Below are positions 27,601 to 37,775 of a stretch of 64,000 nt of DNA, piece by piece. The stretch lies in NCBI GenBank assembly GCA_028554795.2, contig CM068827.1:74257244-74321243 (forward strand), read 5' to 3'. A program made the translations under genes and the position numbers. Below the pieces are notes generated by a model. That model did not search any database, was not told the origin of the DNA, and worked only from the letters and a program-made list of their open reading frames with translations. Each line of letters begins with the position of its first letter. Within the stretch, counting starts at the first letter, position 1. Source of the DNA: Sinohyriopsis cumingii. Lineage: Eukaryota > Mollusca > Bivalvia > Unionida > Unionidae.

Positions 27601-30600
27601 TTGGAATAAAGAGTGGTCTTGATACAAAAATAATGGGTCCGTTTACCAAAGAAAAAAAATTCCAACTTTTACCCTTCTGCTCATGCACCAGCCAATGAAT
27701 AGTGATGTTTCTAATACAACTAGGCAGTATGTTATTGAATGATCACCTGGAAGCTGGTGGTTTTGGATGTATTCAGAAATAGCTGTCACAACGTGTTTCC
27801 TACTTGAATTTCAGGTGAAAATGACAAAAACCTCCAGGGGTTAATGTGTTAAATCAACTCAAGTGCAAATTGTTTTAGCTGTTTCTGGTACATTCAAATA
27901 TACAGTGAGTTAAAATTTCACCATGAATCATTCTAGTGTAAAATTATGTGAGGGAAATCCTTGGCTTTTTCAATCCCAAAGACACTTGTGTATCATGCAA
28001 GAAGTTGAGACTAAAACTGGAGTTTCTTTTGTAATGCAGTTGCCATATTTGCAGTCGAGTCTATGAATCAGGCAAGAAATTTTGAAGTAGTTCACTAAAA
28101 CCTACTAAGAGAACAATGAAGCCATCAAAAATTTGAGCTGAAAACACGACAGAATGAAGTGATTTGCCTAATGCTTTAATTACCAGTAAGTGATTCTGGT
28201 CCATTAGTGCAAGTGTATAAAGATAATAGAGGGGTATATTGTAAAATAGATCTGCAATAAAATGTTAATTATATCAAAGTCAAAACAGAACAAGCACTTA
28301 AAAGATAGTATATGTATATATACGAATAGATTTAACAGAGTCTGTGACTTTCAAATTTACCATAGAAAATGACAAGGTCTTTATATTTTATGTTTATATG
28401 ACTATAACGAAACAATAAGACTAGTTGACCAATGGTCTGTGGTCTTCACTTTAGCAAGTGCTGAGATGTAATTTTTGTTGGATACGAAAACATCAAAGGG
28501 CTTCCAAACTCATATTACAATGCACTTTGTGTTTTGTTATGGTGACGGACTTAATAATGATAACTGATTAATGATAATATTTAAAGGTATGGTCTGTGAA
28601 GTCTTTTGAACATTTGTTTATAAACACTAGTAGAGATTGTAATGACAATAAGAGAGCTTATGTATCAATCACTGTATTTTCTCACCAACAATTATTAAAT
28701 TTTGAAAAGAACAAAATGGCAAGATGATATTTTCGATCTTTTTTGCAAAGGTAAATCTTCTTAGTAGAAATTTTATCTCTGATAATTTAATGGATTTTTT
28801 GAAAAATACAAAGCGATATGTACAAACAATTATGATACATTTAAATAATTTTTATTTTGATAACTGGATTGTTAATACAAAAAAATACATGAAATACAGT
28901 AACAACATCAACTAATTTAAATTATAAAAATTACCTGAAACCAAGTTTTGTTATTATAACGAGTGTTGACTGTATCATTTATCATCAAGATATCTAATTA
29001 TGATGCTACTCATGTACAGTATACACAAAATGCATTGATTATATTTTACTCATGCTGGTGGATGATGCTGGTGGAGGGTTCTATTGAGTGTAACTCAGTG
29101 AAATCTCCTGTATCTAGCTATATATTTTTTACCAGATGTATCTTCCAACCAGCTCTAGTTCTGGAGTGGTTTCTACCTTGCCAGTCTGAGGATCAGCCCT
29201 ATATCCTTAAAAGAGTTATTGCAGTTGCTGCATCATGGACCATAAATCAATTAAGCTTAGTACCCAAGAGCACCATGTAACTAAAGCCTGACCCACATAT
29301 AAATTTCGGAGATTCCAGAGTGAAGAAGGGTATACTTCAGTGAATTCAACACAAAGATATGATTGGAAAGTGATTATACAAGTTATAATGAATAATCTGC
29401 AGATTAGGATTAGACTGGTATACTAACAAGGAATCGTATTTTGCTCAAGTTGAAGGTATCGCAGCTGTCCAGATGATCTGCAAGACGGCCAGGTGTGGAG
29501 ATCACTATGTGTGGCTTCACTGACAAGTTGAGACCCTGCTGCATCATATCTGGAAATAAAGAATACAAGTTTGTCAAGAACAGGAAAGAAGCAAATTAAG
29601 CATTATAATGAAAAAAATATATATGAGACAACAAGTTATTTCTGTGCACTATTTGCTTCCTTTTCACTCATTCTGGTATGTGGCACTTCTCTAAGAAAAA
29701 TATTTGAACATGTACATCATTATGTACATCATTATTACATATTTGGTATTTATAGAAACATGTACATTCATGATTACATATTTGGAATTTATAGAAACAT
29801 GTATATTATTACATATTTGTTATTTATAGAATGATGACATTGTATTCAAACAGGGCTAAAAACAAAGATACATTCCCAGCTTGTCCAGAATGGAGTTTCA
29901 TACAAATGAACAAATTCACAGCAAGTGGTTCAATTTTTGTTCTCTCCAAGCAGATTTTATAACTTGTCCTTGACTTTCAGGCAAGAAAATAACAACCAGA
30001 ATTTTGTTTAACTTTAAACTAATTCTCTCTTGACTCCAACAAAAAGAGTCTGATGAAAGCAAGTAAAATAAGAAAAAGCCATGCAGCATTTAATATAAAA
30101 TGTTCAAAATATCTTAGTTTTGTATGTGATAAACTTTTCATTGTTCTGAGAACAATTATCAGAAATAATAAAAACTCATGCCTATATGAGCTAATCCAAA
30201 TGAGAATTAGGTCACAATGATGTCATGAATCAAAGCTATCTACCTACCTAAACCTCCTGTAATGACTGTCACCCTCACATTAATTGGCTTTCCAAGGACA
30301 TTAAACTGTTCTGCTATTTGAAAGGCAAGTTCCCTGAAAGTTTAACAGCAATTAAACTTTAATCAAGAAGACAAATAATAAATGTCAAAAAATCTAAAAG
30401 GTGGTTCTTCCTAATGATGTCTGCACTATCAATCAATATCATTAGTATGTATATCATGTCTGCACTATCAGTCAATACCATTAGTACATCTAATTAATAT
30501 CATTAATATGTCTATCATGTCTGCATTATCAATCAATATCATTAGTATGTATATCATGTATGCACTATCAATTAATATCATTAGTATGTCTATCATGTCT

Positions 30601-33600
30601 GCATTATCAATCAATATCATTAGTATCTCTATCATGTTTGCACTATCAATCAATATCATTAGTATGTATATCATGTATGCACTATCAATTAATATCATTA
30701 GTATGTCTATCATGTCTGCGTTATCAATTAATATCATTAGTATGTCTATCATGTCTGCATTATCAATCAATATCATTAGTATCTCTATCATGTTTGCACT
30801 ATCAATCAATATCATAAGTATGTCTATCATGTATGCACTATCAATTAATATCATTAGTATGTCTATCATGTCTGCATTATCAATCAATACCATTAGTATC
30901 TCTATCATGTTTGCACTATCAATTAATATCATTAGTATGTATATCATGTTTGCACTATCAATTAATATCATTAGTATGTCTATCATGTCTGCATTATCAA
31001 TCAATATCATTAGTATCTCTATCATGTTTGCACTATCAATCAATATCATAAGTATGTCTATCATGTCTGCACTATCAATTCATATCATTAGTATGTCTAT
31101 CATGTCTGCACTAACAATTAATATCATTAATATTAAGTCTATCATGTTTGCACTATCAATCAATATCATTAGTATATCTATCATGTTTGCACTATCAATC
31201 AATATCATAAGTATGTCTATCATGTCTGCACTAACAATTAATATCATTAGTATGTCTATCATGTCTGCACTAACAATTAATATCATTAATATTAAGTCTA
31301 TCATGTTTGCACTATCAATCAATATCATTAGTATATCTATCATGTCTGTGATACCAATCAACATCATTAGTATGTCTATCATGTCTGCACAATCAATCAA
31401 TACCATCAGGATGTTTATCATGTCTGCACTATCCATTAATATCATTAATAGTAAGTCAATCATTTTTGCACATTCAATTAATATCATTAGTATCTCTATC
31501 ATGTTTGCACTATCAATCAATATCATAAGTATGTCTATCATGTCTGCACAATCCATTAATATCATTAGTATGTCTATCATGTCTGCACTATGAGTTAACG
31601 TCATTATTAATGACTAATCACAATGTTCCAAAACTCAGCTACCAGTCGACTGTTCCGAAGCTGAAATTGCAAGCAACTGCTATGTGTGGATAATTCCATC
31701 TGGGCAGTTGAGCTTCCCCATTTTGGGCCAGCATGCTAAGACACCTAGACAATTTTCAGTGTTATGCATATAAATCTAAAGGTTGATAAAATATATATAA
31801 ACTTCCTGTAGAAACAGCCATGTAAAGTTTCGCAAACATAACCGTTTTTCTGTTTTATTTGTTTGTCTTGTCTATGTTTTGTATTTGCCTTTGAAAAAGA
31901 CCCAATAAAGAGTTGAAAGTGCTCAGGCTAGCTAGATACTAGTTTTGTAATGTTCATTGTCAGTTTATTGCATTTATTTTAATGAATCTCTGACACACGT
32001 GATCCGTTGCTGGATCCAGTGACTTGAAAGGATTGTTATTCGCCATATGATTCTTTATATATAAGTGAAAAGAAGAGGAATTTTACTTATCAACCACATA
32101 CAAATGTCAGTCTATGTAAATATATTAATTACTAGTAGGCGACCAAAAATCCAATGAAAGAGAGATAAGGAGATAATGCCTTGTCCGGTTGATCTCTGCT
32201 ACCAGAAATGTCAACAACAAAAAGAGCAGATATCTCACAACATACAGTACTCATGCTTGATGTCAACATAATGGATTATGATATAACAATGTACCATAAA
32301 TGGTTTGTCAATATGGACAAAGAAACTGTTTATGTAACAACAGATAAATTTCAGTGCATTTTATATCAAGTGTGCAGCTTCCTTTCATGGGGCCTGTGAA
32401 TTTCTCCACTCCAAACCAACAGTTGTATATGCAAGTTTAAACAGCCAACAATGTTGCCAATTCCTAAAAAATCGCCAAATGGTATATCTTACTGCCAACA
32501 AGGAAAAAACAATGGCAATTTGTGACATTGGCAAAGCATTACGCGATTCCAGAATACACTTTTTACATGTTATTTTTTTTGTACTTTTAAGAAAAGAAAC
32601 TATTTTTTCATGTACAAGAAAAATACATTAAAAAAATTCAGGAGCCATGCCATAATTGTTTTGTATTATTCATGTCTGATCTTTTCCCCAAAATGATAAA
32701 AAAAACTTTTTACATTCTTTTTCGTATATATGAAGAAAGACTTTTTTCATGTACGAGAAAAATATATGTATATACAATTTCAGGAGCTATGCCATGACCA
32801 TATTGTAGCAGAATTCGTGTTATAACGGAGCATGCTATAGCAGAGTTACACGGTACTTGACACGGGCAATCAACCTCAACGGAAAATTATGGACATGCAG
32901 ACAACAACAAAAATAGTCAAATAATTACTTTCAGCTGAAATACCATAAATAAAGATAAGGCTAGGGCTTTATTAATGTAAAATATTGTCATATGAAAATG
33001 AAGGTTTACACCCTTTATCGGTGGATGCTGAAGGCGGGCAATCTGCAAAGAGATGTTTTAGAGAACTCCAATTAGTGAACAATTACAGCTGGCTGGTGAT
33101 TCAAGCAGATAATAACTGTTGGCAGTTATGTAAGATCAAATTTGGTGCTTACTTAATTTTGTGCTTACCTAATTTTGTGTTTAATTAATTAATTATTGGT
33201 ACATGTACCCTTCAATTCACTTGAACTAAAACTCTCACCTGTACTCATCTTCTATGAACAATTTTCCACTTGAAAGATATCTTCTCTAAGGACTAAGGCA
33301 ATCAAATTGTTGGGATTTGGCAGCCTAAAATCTGAAATGGCCACTAAAATTTTCAAGTAGGTCATCCAATGGATACTAACCTCTGAAACTTTTAAGTAGA
33401 CCACCCAACTGATACTTAAGTTTTATAGGTACCTGGCATGCTGTGTTACATGCCATATCTTTCTTTTATTGATGGTTTTAACAACACTATTAAAACATTA
33501 CATGCTATGAAAATAGGAGATAATTACATATCCCAAAGATAAACCAAGACAGCTAACAAAGGCTGGCCAAGGTACATACAGAACCCACAACGGTTAGATT

Positions 33601-36600
33601 ACAAGTTTTGATGTTCTACCAACTAAGCTACCACAGCTGCCCATATTTCATGCAAGTTTACCTTGTTGGGGTGAGTACAAGTGCAAATATTCCATATGGA
33701 TCCTCTGACAGCTTCTGCAGTATGGGGAGAGCAAAAGCTGCTGTCTTGCCACTGCCTGTTTTTGCACAACCAATGCAGTCTTTTCCTGCAAACAAGAAAA
33801 GCTTTATATAAAAAATATCAATTAATTAAAGCTGATAATATGTAATTTCAATAGTATACCATTGATAAAAAAAACCAAAGGAAATATGAATCCTTCCTGC
33901 AGATGAATGGGAGAGAGTACATGGATGAAGGTAAAGCTGGGTAAAAGTGAAGTAAAAAAACAATTTTCATTTGCATAATTGTACCACTTTAAATTACAAT
34001 GTCTTTACTGCAGAAGACTGAGAAAAATTATTTTTGCATGATCGATATCAAAATGCACTACCCATGTTTTGAAATTAAAGGTTAGAATGGTATTATTGCA
34101 TAATATCTGGTGAAAAAATTAATCTCACCATTGATCGGTAAAACCCAGTTCTAAATAATGGACTGTGAAAAAATGAAAAAATGAAAGAAATATATGCACA
34201 TAACCTGTGAAGAACTTTTAAACGGGCATTTTTAAGAGTTAAAAAAGAAAAAAATCAAAATGACTTATTGTTTTTTTTATTTCCTTGTAAGCTCCTCACT
34301 CAACAATTTCTCTGTGCAAAATTCCAAACATGAATTACAAATGACTGATAACATGGTCTCTGTGTGCTTTGTGGACCCCAACTACCAGAATGCTGTTGAA
34401 CGTTTATTCACATTTAAAACCTAGATAACGTGCTTCTGGAACCAGGGATCTCTGGTCAAAGAGAAACTGTGTTAAGGAGTAAGAGTGGTACGACTCGGAT
34501 CCATGTTTTACTGTGGGTCATCTCCAATCGACAGGTTTAGTTTAAATCATTAATATGCATTTGAAAAATTAGTTCTCCGCCTAACAGGTGTTTATAACAA
34601 AAATTAAGAATAATAATAACAATAATAATAATAATAACAACAACAACAACAGTATCATTTATTTATCCAGGGTGACATAATTAGCAAAAGTCTACAAAGA
34701 TAAAACCTACTGCATAAAGAAAAACAAATATAACTTAATGCAAAGTATACAAGACAGCTTACTATTATCACATAAATATATCATAGCCACCATTTACAAA
34801 TGTTAAGCCATCATAAAATAAGGATTGTTCATCCATATTTCTACAGAGGTATAGTTTTTAAATGATGAAATATTAGGTGCTTGTATAATATCATGTTATA
34901 AACAGTTCTTAAAATACTCTGGCATAACACTTTGACATATAAATCATTGTTTGCACTTGACAATGTTGTCCTTGTGCTAATGTTCCTTATAAACAGGGGC
35001 CCCGAGTGGTATAAAGCGCCCACCATTCCGGATCACTGCCATCTCACCTCTGTCTGCATGGGTTCGAGTCAAAGGCTCGGCTTCCGTGGGTACGTGGGAA
35101 AGCCTGCCAATAGCTTCTCATGGGTCGGTGGTTCTTCCCTGGGTTTTCCAGGGTTCTTCCTCCACCAGTTATACTGGCCGCCATGTATAGACTATCTTGT
35201 GCTGAAAAATGGCATTAAACCCTAGAACAACAACAACAACCTTATAAACATAAAAACACTCTGGTGCTAAATTAATTTAGACCTGGAAAGTAAGGACACC
35301 TTTTCTGTAGATCTTAAAATATTCTTGAAATTAAATTAAAACTGGATGTTCTTTTCTGTAAGATGCATATTCTTTGCATCTAAATGAATTTCCAGATTAT
35401 CCCAACATAATAAAGCAGATAATACAATTTGAAAAACAACAGCATTGTGCACTTTTTAAACATGATGATGACCATACATGGAAAGACCAAAATATCATGC
35501 TTGATTTACAATCAGATACCATTTCAAGAATCATGTGATCCTAATTTCCATATAAAAATAAAATAAAAATGTCTTGTCTATTCAGTACATTTAGAGAAGG
35601 TTGATCGACTTTTATTGCAATTGGTTTATACTTTTACTTTGTTCAAAGAAATTTGAACCAACTTATGCACCCTATGGTTTAGACAATTAAAGTCCAGTTG
35701 ACAGTCACTTTCGTTTAAAAATAACCAATGAAATTGAGCATATTCTGAATTTACAAATCATGTAATGACCCAGTCACAAGGCTGAATATGCATATATGTT
35801 CAATTTTAGCTACATGTGTACTACAAGGGACTGGCCATTTAAGGTGGCACTCTATAGTTTCGTATTTTGCATGGGGTTAGAATTTTAAAGAAAAAGAAGA
35901 GCCACTCATTATGATCTAGATTCAGTAAACTCATTGCAACAAAACCGCTTATAACACTGCTAACTGATCATACTGGCTTTCCTTTGTTTGACGTGTTTTG
36001 ATTTGCTGATAATTTGGTTGCTTAGCCCAATATGCAGTCAAGCTGTAAAAGGATGTAAATGTATACATGAACAGGGGTAGAATCAAGTAGTCAGTACGCC
36101 CAAAGGGCATGATTGGCCAAATAAAGGCAGATATAGTGAATAAAGCATGAAAATAGGACTAGCCCGACCTTTTTAAAAAGCACTTGTCCCGGACTAGAGA
36201 CTTGGAAAATTTTACTTGTCCGACATCAAAAATGACTAGTCCGGGACGTCGGGCTATGGGATTTGCTCAGCCCTGCCCGGGTTTATTCACTGGTTATACT
36301 GGCTATTTAAAAATGACCTTGTATATCCTAGGTATTGTTCCAAGAACCTTTAATTCCCTTCATTTTGGTGTATGATTGATGGGTGTAATATGGGTTATAG
36401 AGTATACAGCTTGGCTTAACTCCAAATGTGCACCTTTCAAAAAACTGCTAGCTCCAGTTGGTCATTTTCATTTCCTGGACTTCAGAAGTAAATTGTTTTT
36501 TAAAAAAAGCCCATAACTTTTTTTTTACATTTTATATATTTGGTAATTCATCCATTTCATTTCAGAAGCTGATATTGTCTAGTTGGGCAAATTTCATTTT

Positions 36601-37741
36601 CCCAATTTTAATAGGTGCTAAAGATGGTGTACTTTAGATTAATTCAGGGTGATTTTTTAGCACAAGGAAGCAGTCATTTTAGTTAGCTGTGTTGTTTAGA
36701 TCATGTACAATTTCCATAAGTACAATATCCAATGAAACGTCAGCTACATTACATCAAGGTAGCAGAGAGGTATGCCAACATTTTCTCCACTGTGCATGTT
36801 TCAAATGCAAACAATTTCACTGTAGATATGTCACTCTCTCAAAAGTACATAAAAACTGGTGAGCGCCTCCTTAATGTATGGGGCAAGTCTTTTCTTTCCA
36901 ACTGGATATTTTTTTAATAGCATTCATCACAAGCTAAATTTACTTCAAATTCAAATAAAAAATGAGATGGTTCCTTTTTGTAATACAAATCTCAAGTTTA
37001 AACCACACCTCTATAATCTTGAGATTGGACTTAAGAAGAAATAGTAAAAGATAATACTGAGAACTCATCATGACTGGATCAGGGTCTTTCCCACATACCC
37101 CCCTCCCCCGCCAAACAGTAGTCAAATGTCACTTGAAATTTGACTATCATTTTATTCTTATGCATGCTTAATGGGTATTATGTGCACTTCGAGTAAACAG
37201 AAAATTAGATTTTTGCTTTAGTGCACTTGTGAGAAGAGTTGGAGCCTTTATGAATTTTTGGCCGCACCCCCAACTTGGCTTGATCCAGTCATACTCATAA
37301 ATAGGCTAAATATCACAACTTGTGCAATATTGTTTCACATCTTTCAAATATGAATGCAGTTTTATTGTAAATTCTTTGATATCTATAGTTTATTATTGTC
37401 CACTTCACTGCAGAGAGCAATAATAATGAATTTCATATGATACAAAGCATATTGCACGAACTACAACAAAAAAAAGAAATGAATGCATCTGTGCATTCCA
37501 AAAACATAGTACTAAAAGACTATATTTTTTTTTTTAGATTCAATGTACCTGAAAAAGGTCTGTTAGCACTTTCTGAAATTTTTGTTTTTCGTGGTAAGTA
37601 GCAGTAGAAAGCACTAATCCAATTAGAGATACACATAAAGACCAAACTTGGTATTACTAATTCTAAAAGATCTTTTATTTCCATAACGCCATGTTAGAGA
37701 AATGTAACTTTTATACCTATCATTTTACCAATCGATCAATC

Positions 37742-37775
<34 letters not shown>

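Noticed and set aside
30508..31593. 361-residue plus-strand ORF, and 198- and 174-residue ORFs on the minus strand
   Set aside because: They are translations of the 39-bp minisatellite, open on both strands only because the period is divisible by three, and lie in an intron of DDX49.
30415..31607. Regular array that could suggest a CRISPR
   Set aside because: Units are directly adjacent with no unique spacers, and the genome is animal.
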